Below are positions 26,218 through 37,235 of a stretch of DNA of 64,000 bases, one piece after another. Position numbers and translations under genes: made by a program. The notes below the pieces were generated by a model. It did not search any database. It was not told where the DNA came from and was given only the letters and a program-made list of their open reading frames with translations. Positions within the stretch are counted from its first letter, which is position 1; each line of letters starts with the position of its first letter. Location of the stretch: positions 23,306,088 through 23,370,087 of the forward strand of contig CM057157.1 in assembly GCA_029962745.1 (NCBI GenBank), read 5' to 3'. This stretch comes from Echinometra lucunter (taxonomy: Eukaryota > Echinodermata > Echinoidea > Camarodonta > Echinometridae).

Positions 26218-26803
26218 TCAGGAAAGGCAATGAACATGATGAAGACGGCAGTAACTTCCGCCAACCACGTGAGATTTATTTCTTCCCACTCTCCCTCTCA
26301 TGCTTCTAATGATAACAACATCTAGAAATACAAATACAACAAAGCGCTTCCACTCTCTGAGATCTCTGACGTCATTATGTTGATCTACTGACTTCCACTT
26401 AATAAAAAAAATCATAGTGACATGCACACGTGGTCGAGTTCGCTTTTCGCGGGAAACTCCCGGGCACTTTACCCTTGCAAATGCACGGTCCTTGGTCGTC
26501 TGCCATTTCCGCGGCAAGGTCGTTCGCCGAGGGTATATTAGGTCGGATATCTTGTCCCAAGTTGTCACAACCATCTTCCACGCTTCGGCTCAGCACATTT
26601 CTGACTGCAACCGGAATCCTCTGAACAACTGGTTCTATAGTGAAGCCAATATTCCCAAATCCATCTGCGATCAATCAACGAGCCTTCAGATTTTTCATCT
26701 CGGGAGAGAATTTACCAGCACCACCCGTGACAATCTGCGATCCAGAAACCTTCTTCCACATTCCAATAAAGGTAACGACCTTATCTTATACATGTACATA
26801 TAA
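26218..26803. other. Overlapping open frames of unknown nature
   Basis: Three overlapping frames stay open: 26417-26803 plus, 26674-26399 minus and 26574-26218 minus. The sequence is less AT-rich than its surroundings. The minus frame reading IEPVVQRIPVAVRNVLSRS looks the most protein-like. A stop lies just upstream of it, but the preceding AG could be a splice acceptor, and the frame before the stop (VSGSQIVTGGAGKFSPEM) is also protein-like. On the plus strand a gtaacg donor follows at 26771. I do not recognise a family; it may be an exon, a repeat fragment or chance. Confidence 0.3.
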
Positions 26804-27130
26804 ATTTGTATTATAATTCTGCTCTGTTTTCAATAGAGACGAAATTTTCATAGCATGGATGACGATGCATGAAGGCTGAAAGTGAATATAAGTAACATTA
26901 TTGATATGTTTTGATTGGCTTTGGTGTCGACTGGATCCAGATTTCAGCATGTTCAGCTACTTTCCTTTCATGTCTTTAACGATAATGCCTGATTCTCGCG
27001 AAGTGCGTGTTTCGAATCATTATGCAATAAAGAAGACTATTGTCTTTAGCAATAAGTGAAGTTATTATCTTAGCAATTTTACAGCCCAGCTGCCATGATT
27101 TTCCACTTGTCATGCTTGTACAAAATTATG

Positions 27131-27375
27131 GCATGGTGGCTCAATTGACAGAGCGTCCGCCTCATGAACGGGAGGTCGTGGGTTCGATCCCTTGCCGAGT
27201 CATACCAAAGACTGACAAAAATGGGACCTTCTGCCTTCTAGCCAGGCGCTCGGCATAAAGGAATGGAGAAGGGTAATAATAACATATTATGTTATGCAGG
27301 GCCCGCTGTAAGATCAGCTGATAGCTGAAGTGACCACCCTGGGTAAATAAGACTTATTATTTAATATTATTATTT
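27131..27375 (+). mobile_element. tRNA-derived SINE with ATT-rich tail
   Basis: The tRNA-like head has an A-box-like stretch (gtggctcaattgacagagcg), an anticodon-loop-like ctcatga and a B box (ggttcgatccc). It is followed by an unrelated body ending 'gggtaaataagacttatt' and a TTATTATTT tail. This is the classic head-body-tail plan of a SINE. Confidence 0.75.
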
Positions 27376-28904
27376 CAGGATATGTTTATACACCTGTGGT
27401 AGTATATATACAGTGTACTTGGTCCACCCTTCATATGGTTCTTTCATTTCCCAACATAGCTCATGTCATAAAGTGTGAGCAAAATGTCTACGATCTGTAG
27501 GTTGTTATACTTCCATTTCTGAATCAAACATGAACACTTGAACTTTGAAGCATCGCAAACTTATTTCATCTTTCTGTATGCAAGACCTTGTTTTTTTTAA
27601 AAAAAAATTATGTAGTTAAAGATGCCATATATTTCATTGTATATATAAATGCATATATTTTTCTATTTTCTATCATTTTTCTTTTTTGCTTGATTGTTGT
27701 CTTATTTTAATGATTATACTAACTGAAACCAATGAAATAGAAAGGGATAAAAACAATTATTTCATGAAGTTTTAATCCCAAATGCCACATTTTCACCTTA
27801 TACCTTAATAACGACATCGCCACCTGTCATGACTTGTGTTCCGATCTAAAATCATCTTACTGTTTTCGAAAGCTGAATAATGGTTGCTTATATCACTTTC
27901 AATAAAACTGTAATCTCTCTATTACCCCAGTAGAGTAAATGGAGAACGAGTATCATACTGTGTACCAGCATGGTGTGTATATTGACAGAAACCGATGCGA
28001 AATTGGTCGAAGGGGCTACAATGAGGTCACAATGTCCAGGCGATAAAACGGGTCAACTCCCCCCCCCCCCCCCCTATTCACATCTCATAAAGTTTTTACA
28101 CTTCGACATTAGGGTGATAAATATTTGTACACGTTAACGGGCAGTCACAGGTGCTTATTTCTTGAGTTGGAAACAAGATGACGAAAATTAGAAAAACAAA
28201 AAATTCTTGTCGCCTTCTTGCATCACAAAATGTGAAAGTTGATGTATTTGATGCATTTGTTTGATACTAGTAGTAGTAATCAAACGTGCCAGACCTGATT
28301 TTTTAACCTCAACATATTCACTTCACTCTTCTTCATACATGATACACAATATAATAGACTTTTCCAATGATAGAATTACAAGTATTTTGAATGTAATAGG
28401 AAAATTTTGGGAAAATAAACGACGTTTGGAGGCAAACATCTAAATCGAAATTCAAGATACACAAGTAACAGAAAAACAGAAACCCGTCTACTCCGGAGGC
28501 CACAGTGCGGGTCAGTCCTCCATCGATTCTACATCATAATAGGCTTTTCATTACTTAAAATTTATTATACCAAAGTCTGAAATGACTTCTCTTTTCGGTT
28601 TCTTATCTATTGGTATATTAGCAAAAAAGAGTGTAAAGAAATGAAATTAGTGTGGGATCACAATAGTATATTTCTATTTTTGAAGCATATACTGTTTGAC
28701 TCCTGTACAGGGTCATTATTGTATGGGTTAATTCATCTGACCTCGACGTGGCATGTGTGTTCTCGTTATTAGGTTTTACAGCTACACCACGTGTGTAGCT
28801 CCATGATGGGATATACTGTACATGATAATACTCAAAAGGTAATGTCCTCTATACAAAGGACCTGCCATATCCACCGCTACTATATAAATAATGTAAGAAA
28901 CTAT

Positions 28905-30060
28905 TCAATTCAATTCAATTCAATTTAATTCAATTCAATTCAATTCAATTCAATTCAGTTCAATTCAATTCATTTATTTTTCCTCTTTCGATCTTTCGTT
29001 TTTACAATGATGGTACAGTTTACATCACATATTAACATACATATAGATAAACTTGCACAATACAATGAATTAGAAAAACAAATTGAAAGGGAAGGAGGGC
29101 CGACTAAAAAACAGAGCTTGTAGGGTGTAGGCCCCCCCCCCTGTTAAAATTAATTATCATGAACTATTATTTTATGAAAAAACAACAACAATAACAACTG
29201 ATTCAGTAATTACAAATTCATTTTAAGACGCAAAACAATGATAAATAAATACATAAAAGACAATCAAGGTACACGAACATCAAAGTTGCACAAGGTCACG
29301 CTACAAATTATATTCGATTGGGAAATGCAATTACCTAGTAGCTATTCAGAAGAAAGCTTCTAATTCTCCTTTTGAAAATTTTTGTATTGAATTGCATTGT
29401 ATAATATCATTTGGAAGAGAATTCCAGAGTTTTGGACCTGTAAAAACAAATGTCTTTTGAGCAAACGATGTTCTATTTAGTGGTAGATGGAAGGAGCTCG
29501 CCTGGCGAGTGAAGTTACTATGAATCGAATCATTTTTTACAAACATATCATTAAGAGGCATAGGTAATTGTTTAGTTCTGAGCTTGTACATTAGCTGTCC
29601 AAGCTGAAAATACACAAGTCTTTAATTTTCAAAGTTTTATCATTCAGAAAATGATTATTCGTGTGTGCCCGGAAATCTGCATTATTAATAATACGAATTG
29701 TTCTTTTTTGTAATATAAAGAGCCTGTTAATTTGGGAAGTTGCTGCACTGCCCAAGACGATAAGTCCGTAATTCAAGTAAGGAAGAATTAACGTGGAATA
29801 CAAGGATAACATAATATAATGGGGTAGGAAGTGTCTTAATTTGCTAAGGATACCAGTGTTGCGAGCAATGATTTTGTAGATATTGTCAATGTGCGCTTTC
29901 CAAGATAGTTTTTCATCAATGATTAGCCCCCAAAATTAAGTTGATCGGACCCTTTGAATGACAGTACCATCAACAATTATATCATTTGGCAAGGTCGCAA
30001 GCTTATTACGAAATAGCATGTAACTAGTTTTGTCTAAATTAACTACGAAGGTCCCAGCAG
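28905..30060 (-). mobile_element. CR1/L2-type non-LTR retrotransposon 3' fragment with pentanucleotide tail
   Basis: In minus orientation, 30060 to 29345 encodes the end of a reverse transcriptase in more than one frame. The pieces seen are NLDKTSYMLFRNK, LIIDEKLSWKAHIDNI, LILPYLNYGLIVLGS, LFILQKRTIRIINNADFRAH, then FQLGQLMYKL and TFVFTGPKLWNSLP. These motifs are typical of CR1/L2-like ORF2 C-termini. The 3' UTR runs to about 28973 and ends in an (AATTG)n tail at 28905-28972, as expected for elements that end in short tandem repeats rather than poly(A). Frameshifts and 5' truncation make it inactive. Confidence 0.8.
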
Positions 30061-30321
30061 AAAATACATAGAACTACTTATTGATCCAAAGCAGTAATAG
30101 GAAAAAAAATCGACACTAAAGGACATGGCATTAAATTGATGAACTACAACGAATAAATTCACTTCTTTTTTCCAAATTATTAATATTTTTTTATATACCT
30201 TTTTAAACAGAGAATATAGTTATCGTTAATATTATTGTTGACGTGTGACTAACCCCTGACAGAGAAGCTTTCTCGCGTAATTGGCGCATGGTTTTGCTAT
30301 CATCCTGAATTTTTCCGATCA

Positions 30322-30496
30322 GGGGGGTGTTTCATAAAGCTGTTCGTAAGTTACGAACGACTTTACGAACGACTGGAGATACCTTCTTGTGTGCTAATCA
30401 GATTCTCATTCATTTACATGTAACACAAGAAGGTATCACCAGTCGTGCGTAAAGTCGTTCGTAACTTACGAACAGCTTTATGACCCCCCCCCCCCC
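30322..30496. mobile_element. MITE with ~70-bp inverted arms
   Basis: The left arm ggggggtgtttcataaagc...ttcgtaagttacgaacgac...ataccttcttgtgt pairs with the right arm acacaagaaggtat...gtcgttcgtaacttacgaac...gctttatgacccccc. It could fold into one long hairpin. Within each arm 'cgtaagttacg' is itself palindromic. No coding capacity. Confidence 0.85.
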
Positions 30497-30580
30497 CTCC
30501 CCCGGGCCTAATGAAGACCTGTGCAGTTTCTACTGGAGAATATTCGGACCGTAGTAGTGACCGCTTCGCGTAATATTAGT

Positions 30581-30603
30581 CTACACATGATCTTAGCCAA
30601 AAG
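30581..30603 (-). pseudogene. U2 snRNA-like 5' fragment
   Basis: On the minus strand the stretch cttttggctaagatca plus tgtgtag matches the highly conserved 5' part of U2 snRNA (branch-site-proximal region) with one mismatch in 23 bases. The similarity stops abruptly on both sides, so this is a truncated fragment and not a U2 gene. It lies about 200 bases before the ATG of EF-hand gene B. Confidence 0.55.
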
Positions 30604-30807
30604 AGCATTCATACACCATCCATGATCGCTGATACAATCATACAAAATGTAATCTTCATCATTTCCCTTTTCGCGATCTTTCCTTGAACTTCTCCAATCT
30701 GAGGGATGGTACAGACCTTTATAGTTTCTCTATCTATCTAAAAAACTCTCTCTTCAGGTTCCTTCAATCTGTCTCCTGTTTGATTATCAACAACCGCGCT
30801 CGTCATC

Positions 30808-30989
30808 ATGTACCATCAAGCACTCAACGCCTTCATCATCAACATGGTTCTTGCGTCATCTCTCCTGACGCTCAGCCTGACACCTCTGACGCAAGCTTGC
30901 GGCTCGAAGGGCATTAAACAGAGCATGCCGACCTATGATGAAGACAGTGACACTGTGAATATGCATCATAGCAGGAGAACGGGGTCACG
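30808..30989 (+). CDS. EF-hand protein B, exon 1 (signal peptide)
   Basis: Starts MYHQALNAF and ends HHSRRTGS plus two bases of an Arg codon. Donor gtaagc at 30990. It is 27 bases longer than exon 1 of gene A, the extra length being in the polar segment after the signal peptide. Confidence 0.8.
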
Positions 30990-32128
30990 GTAAGCCCCTT
31001 CCTTTATCTAATTAAATGTTTGTATTATTTTATCCACCAAGTGCACCCCCTCCACCTCTTCCCCATCATTGATATTGATGTCAATATCCTGTTTTTTTTA
31101 CACTGCTTTTACGTCGAAGTGCTAATCTAAATGAAACTGAAAAAAAAGAAGAAAATATCCGGACCAGAAACGAGGAATCAATTTTACTTGCCTGTAAATG
31201 GTCTGATAAGTCGCAATCAATCGGAAATTCGATCCTATAGTTTGATGTCCTACATGCAACATATTTATTATCGAATACCATGATAAGTCTTATTGCCAGA
31301 TTAATTAATACTTTTGAATGATTTTTTTCTATTCATCTTTTAGATTACGCCGTAATGTTGTCGTTGAGCAGGAAATCGAAGAGGAAGACGGCCTTACCAC
31401 ACTGGCAATGATCTCGAACATCGAAGCCTTCCACGAACTCGATTTGGACTCTGACGATGAAGTGTCAGTCATCGAATGGTCGCTAGAGGGCGGATCAGTC
31501 AGCGATTTCTGGGCATTGTTGACCAGGCATGACAATAATGGTGAGGCTTTTTTTTTCCTTCTTTTTTTTTCGAGTATGAATTTTTCATGTAGAGAATGCA
31601 GAAAATAGAATATAAAGGTAAGGGGGGGGGGGGGTTTACAATCTTTTTAGTAAGATTTCGCAGTGGAATTTACTTTACGTTGTATTAATGGTGTGTAATA
31701 AAAACGAGATTAGAATTCGAGTGATAAATGAATGGTCTTAAAATACATGCCCTACCGAATAATGCACAATGACCTACCCTGAAAACATTACAGTTCAGCT
31801 CCATAGAAATTCTTGCACTTTACTCCCACCCCCAGAAAGGGTTCCCATTTTCATTTTTGTCATGAGTTTTCAGTTTATTATTAGCTTCATGGCATAAGTT
31901 GAATTTAAAAAAATGTCAGTTCAATTTTGCACACAGCTTGCATTACCGAAATGTGCTTGTCGGCGGTTACATGAAAGAATCACAAATCACAGTTATTCTC
32001 ACAAAATGCAAATGTGTGTAAACGAATGAAACTCACATTGTTTCATTTTTGTACTCTTCTTTTCTCCAGGTGATGAGCTCATTTCAAGAGATGAATTTGC
32101 GCCCGTTCAAGTTCAGATACGCTATTGA
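30808..32128 (+). CDS. Small secreted EF-hand protein B (three coding exons)
   Basis: Join of 30808-30989, 31344-31540 and 32070-32128 gives 145 aa. Residues 1-30 are a signal peptide (hydrophobic 10-24, cleavage likely before Cys31). Residues 31-61 are polar with a dibasic pair at 56-57, and LRR lies at 62-64. An acidic stretch (EQEIEEEDG) follows. Loop 1 at 94-105 (DLDSDDEVSVIE) is a canonical EF pattern with acids at 1, 3, 5 and 12. Residues 106-123 link it to loop 2 at 124-135 (DNNGDELISRDE), also canonical. The loops start 30 residues apart. The protein shares the EVSVIEW-LEG--V-DFW-LL core with protein A but is diverged in the first 90 residues. Secretion and calcium binding are inferred; the family is not recognised. 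Confidence 0.8.
31344..31540 (+). CDS. EF-hand protein B, exon 2 (first EF loop and core)
   Basis: Acceptor ttcatcttttag before 31344; donor gtgagg at 31541. 197 bases, the same length and phases as exon 2 of gene A. It encodes LRRNVVVEQ, the acidic run, loop 1, the core and the first part of loop 2. Confidence 0.85.
32070..32128 (+). CDS. EF-hand protein B, exon 3 (end of second EF loop)
   Basis: Acceptor cttcttttctccag. It encodes the loop 2 remainder DELISRDEF and the C-terminus APVQVQIRY, stop TGA at 32126-32128. The C-terminal tail differs from protein A. Confidence 0.8.
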
Positions 32129-33425
32129 ACAACGAAGTGTTTTTGAGGGACGAATACCCTCTATCATCTATCATGGGCGCATCCAGGATTTCGTAAAAGA
32201 AGGAGCACAACCCCGCCCCCAATTTTTTGTCAAGCAACCTCCAACCCCACAAAAAACTAAACTTAACAAAAAAAAAGCAAGAAAAGAAAGCTAATAAACA
32301 AAAAAACAACCAAAAAAAAAAAAGCAAAGAAAGAAAATAGATTGATCTAAAATGGGGCACAAGGTATACAATGTTTGCGGGGGGGGGGGGGTCAATGTAC
32401 ACTTTTGTTTCAAGAGGAGGGGATGGGCCGGAAGTATCTCCCTAAATCCATCACTCATTGATTTACCAAATATTACAATTTTAGGGGAGATGGAATGAGT
32501 TTATTTTGTTAATCTTTCATTTCTGTGTGCAGTGTAATATGAATTCCTATTCTGGCGATTTTTCTGGTAATTATTTTTGTGAAAATAAGCAAAATTTTTT
32601 GAGGTTTATTACATTGGTATTGTAAGTAAACCATACGCCATTTCAAGAGTTTTTCGTTATACTGGCCAAAGTATATGTTCTAGTATGCAGAGCTGTATTC
32701 CCGTATGAATGTATGCTCAGATTCCCTTTTTCACTTTCCTTTGTTTTTTTTTAAAGGCTTATTCAAGCATAGAAAAAAAAAATTAACTTTTGATTTCAAA
32801 CTTTATATTTCATGTAATTATTATCTATGTATTTCATTCAGTCATTTTAAGACTTAGAATACAGTCATAATTTTTTGCTTGTTTTGGGGGGTCGTTTTTT
32901 TAATCTTCCTTTTCCCCCTTGGATTTATAGTATAATTATGATTTCTATATACCCGATAGCCTCCAGCCACAGTAGTTTCATATAGGCCTTTGGCTTTACT
33001 AGACGCCTTCCTTTTTAAAAAAATTTTAAACTGAAAACTGAACCGAACATAAAAGAAAATTCACATATGATGGTTTCACCAATAAGCTTTGAAACTGAAT
33101 TGAAAAAAAATAGTACTATAATCAGTGTAATGTATGCAAACCAATACTATTGTGTTAAACTTTACTTGGTAAATCAATACATGTGTAAATTTTTAGATTT
33201 AGGTTTAATGTCTATTGTATTCTAGTATCTGGACGTATTTTGTAAATCTTTTTTGATTGTTTTATTATAACTTTAGTATAAAGTTAACCGAATATATTTT
33301 TCAAACTGAAAATTGTGGGTAATTATGATGAACATGATGTGAACTAAAGTAGTATGTTAGCACATCTGCATTCCTGTATATTCGTGAGTAAAATTATTTA
33401 CGGAGACGTTTTGAATATTTTTGTA

Positions 33426-33496
33426 AATAAATATTTATTGTATTTAAAAGAATTATGAAAATCATAAAAGAGTAGTACCAAAGGAAAGAAAATAAA
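33426..33496 (+). promoter_or_regulatory. Candidate poly(A) signals of EF-hand gene B
   Basis: AATAAA at 33426-33431 and 33491-33496, about 1.3 kb after the stop, in AT-rich sequence. Chosen only by position; not decisive. Confidence 0.3.
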
Positions 33497-33626
33497 GCGA
33501 TCGGTTTCAGTTATGATAAAAACAAAGATGACTCTGCATGTATACTGTTTGGATTATTACAAGTACGAATATCTTACGGTCAGGGCGAAGCACTTCCCCA
33601 TGCTTGCCCAAGATCTCCCTCTTTGA

Positions 33627-33804
33627 TTTTTTTTTTTTTTTTTTTTTTTTGGGGGGGACGTATGACTTAATGGAAAATTACAGAGGAGAGGAGAAGAGAA
33701 GAGAAGAGAAGAGAAGAGAAGAGAAGAGAAGAGAAAGGGAGAGAAAGAGAGATGGGGGGGGGGGAGGAGGAGAGAGGGAGAGAGCGAGAGGGGCAACAGA
33801 ATCT

Positions 33805-33842
<38 letters not shown>
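33627..33842 (+). repeat. T/G homopolymers with (GAGAA)n and (GA)n tracts
   Basis: A T run (33627-33650) passes into a G run, then GAGAA pentanucleotides (about 33681-33735), a second G run and a GA tract (about 33810-33841). Confidence 0.9.
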
Positions 33843-33845
<3 letters not shown>

Positions 33846-34351
33846 AGAGATAGAAAGAGACAACAAGGACATACAAGTATGACATGAAAAGTAAGCCCCC
33901 CCCCAAATGAAATTCAGAAGAGAAAGTGAGAGAATAAAATTGCCCTTACAATTGATGTAGGAAAAAGCCAGGTAGATGAGATAAAAAAAAAATTATAAAA
34001 AAAAGCATGAAAAGAGAAAAGAGCATGCAGCAAAGATGATCATGATAAATATCTGACATTGCAAATCATTTCGAGTTATATCACAAAATTTAATAGGCAT
34101 GTAAAATATTCGTCGAAAAATTTGCATTTATAACATGACGTGTAATTGGTTGAGATGTCACTGAGAGTGATTATTTTCCTCATCATGTATCTATTTGTAA
34201 CTTCAGTTTTTGCACTGAAAATTCAGTTGTAAATTAACGCCTCGGGTGTGACTAAGGCCTTCTCTCCTTATAAACAGAATAAGTCGATAATCTTTCCCAC
34301 ATTTAGTTGCAGATATGTTATTCACCTGACGTAAATTTCACATTAATGCAT

Positions 34352-34396
34352 GGGGGGGGGGGGGGGCTCGGGTACTCTTCCTCCCCCCCCCCCCCC
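34352..34396. repeat. G15 ... C14 inverted homopolymers
   Basis: A run of 15 G (34352-34366) is followed after 16 bases by a run of 14 C (34383-34396), both flanked by gcat-like sequence. The single strand could fold as a pure G:C hairpin. Confidence 0.8.
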
Positions 34397-36864
34397 GCAT
34401 ATTGACTAGCCTAAACCCCCAACACTGTCTCTTGTTCATTACCGTCTTATTTGGGTAGGGTTGGCACCTCACCCTACCCCCTACCCAAAGAGAGGCTAAC
34501 GAACTAGAGAAAGAATCTTCGGTCTATGACATCGCCTATCACATACAAGGCCTTTTACTTTCAATTTTTAACAGACGACAGATCACAAAATAATATCGAT
34601 CTTTGAAATTGATATTAATCGCATCGTCGCTAGGTTCGTAAGATCGCGCGCCGCAACGGACGGGGCCACCTGTTACAGGCCGTCGCTATAGGCGCGAGGT
34701 GCTCTATCACCGCGCAGGCCGGACCCTGATCTTGCAACAATGGCGGAATATTCAAAATGATGATACGCAGTTTCCATCACCAAACTGATTAACATTGAGG
34801 AAGGATGAGACGCTAAAAGGCAATGAAATTGTGACCTTGTATTTTGCACAGTGATAACGAGGAGAGGGGCACTGTGTTGAAAGCGTAACTTTGGTATAGT
34901 TTCCAGCCGGCATCAATGCATGTTAAACGGATGACTTTCTTCACGTATCTTTCGACTAGATACGCACGCCTCATCTGAGCAACGGGGGGCTTTCCGCTGA
35001 GCGTTCGCTCATCACACTGAATCAAGCAAAGGAATCACGGTGTTGTGCAGTTGACAGGAGGTTTGATTGAATTTGGATGGATTCATCCCTTCATCAAATG
35101 CTTATGAGGGACCAGTAAGTCTAAAGACATCCTTGCTTATTAGATGTATTTTTGCTGCCATTCCTGGCAGGTTTTGTAACGGATAATCTAGAATAAAAAG
35201 GCCTTCCTCTGTTTTTCATTACTTGAATGACTAGGCAATGTGAGAATTGAGACTGAGTCTGACTCTGAGAGTCTTAAAATTAACAAAGCTGAGTTAAGAT
35301 GATCCATTCCACCTAAGGTTGGATGGTCCACTCGATTAATTTCCTGATGCATTTATACGTACAAGATCATAGCATAGTCCAGACCTCTCTTAAGTGTCAT
35401 TTTTCGTTTAGATAAAGCAGTCTAACGATTTGTTAGCGTTTAGTGTTGTATTCATTGTAGGTCTAATGTTACTTGATACTGTTAACATGGGCGTCAGTCG
35501 GGGGGGGGGGGGGGGGGGGGGGGGGGACAGGGGGACACGTCCCCTCAAATATTGAAGGGTGGGGGACACAATAGGGCATATCCCCCAAATTTTGGAAGCC
35601 TTGTATTTCTATTAAGCTTTAACTGTTAATAAAGCACTAAGATACGCTCTATGGTTTTGATAATTGCACTAATTATTATAGATCATCAACTATTTTTTAT
35701 GATATACCATGAGGAACTCAGCTAAGAATTGTGCACCTTCTCACTCTCCTGTCGATGTAGGCCTAAATCCTTGAAAATTCTGATCCGCTGTTGGAAACAG
35801 TATACATGTATACAGTGTCTCCCTAAACCACGGACGTCAATCAGGTGGGGACAGGAGGGTACAAGTTTTTATGAACAGAGACACAATAGGGTATGCCCCC
35901 TAATTTTTTTTGTGAAAAAAAAGACACCTGAAAAAGCTGATAGGGTATAATGTCCCCTCACAGGAGCGGCGGAGTAGGGGAGAGGGGCACTTTTAACCCC
36001 TCCCATTCTCCCCTTTTTACCCTTGAAAATGCCTCTTTTCAAACCTTTTCCGTGCCCCTTTTCTGCTTACAAGGCCTCTTTAGTGTCATTTTTCGTATAG
36101 ATAAAATCGCCCTTCTTAAATTTTATGACAGCACCATTTGCCACCGTAAATTGACCCTTTTCCCTTTTCATAACTCTCTTTTCTCTTCTGAGAAGTGTGC
36201 CCTTTTTACTTCTATAAAATAACGTCCTTGAACTGAAATATGACGAGTTCCCCCTTTGACTGCTCTTTTTTATTCTAATTGTGTAATTCCCCTTCTGCTA
36301 AGTGCCCCCTTTCACTGTGAAAAGTTTCCGATTGCACTTTGGAAACTGCCCCATATGAAATCTGATACATGCCTCAATTTTCGTGGAAATCCGTACGGTA
36401 TACGGCATACACAAAATGGGGCTTATGCCTATGCATATCCTATATCTGGAAATTAGCTCCTATACTTCCTTCACTATATATATGCGAAGGAGCGTAGCGA
36501 CTGAGCAGAAGTCTTTTATTTTTAATAGTCAATGTATTTTAGAGCACTTTAGGAACTCCACACAGCCTGTTGTCCAGGCCTGTTGTAGCCTTCACTCATT
36601 ATTTTCCACACTTGTTCCAACATTTTTGTTTCAAATTTGTGGCTGGACAATATCCTTGAAAAAAAAAATCTGAGGGAGCCCCTCAGCCCCAACCTTTTAG
36701 AGCAGGACATTATACATTTTGAACTATTTTCTATCGCTGTTTAGTTTGAAAATGATGATGTAGATCAATTTCATATCAATGTTTTGGGTGTTGATTACTG
36801 TATGACCCCACTGAAACTAAAAAGGTACTATTTCCTTAACCCCCTTTCAGCTTTGATCTTGAAA

Positions 36865-37235
36865 GGTATATTGTAAGTGAATTAATATTCTCACTTTTCC
36901 AAGAAAACTGAAAACGAGCTTTCCAAAGGTATTTAGTTCTCCCTTTCGCCTTTAAAACACATGTATCGATATTTAGAAACTAGTACTGGGCGTCATGATG
37001 ATAATTAAATTCTTGCTTTTGAAACTTTATATGACACTCCTCTCCCTTTTCAGTTTGAAATCTTAAAAATGTATTAAAAGTGAATATTCTCACTTTTCCA
37101 AGAAAACTGAAAACAAAGTTTCCAAAGGTATTTGTTTCCCCCTTCCGCCTTTAGAAAATTTCGATATAATTTGGAAACTAAAAATGGGTGTCATGATGCA
37201 AATTAAATTCTTGCTTTAGAAAAGTGATTGATATG
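36865..37235 (+). repeat. ~205-bp tandem duplication
   Basis: The block 'attctcacttttccaagaaa', followed by a ctttccaaaggtattt-like stretch, and later 'aattaaattcttgctttt' occurs twice, starting near 36880 and 37081. The copies differ by point changes and small gaps. Confidence 0.8.
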
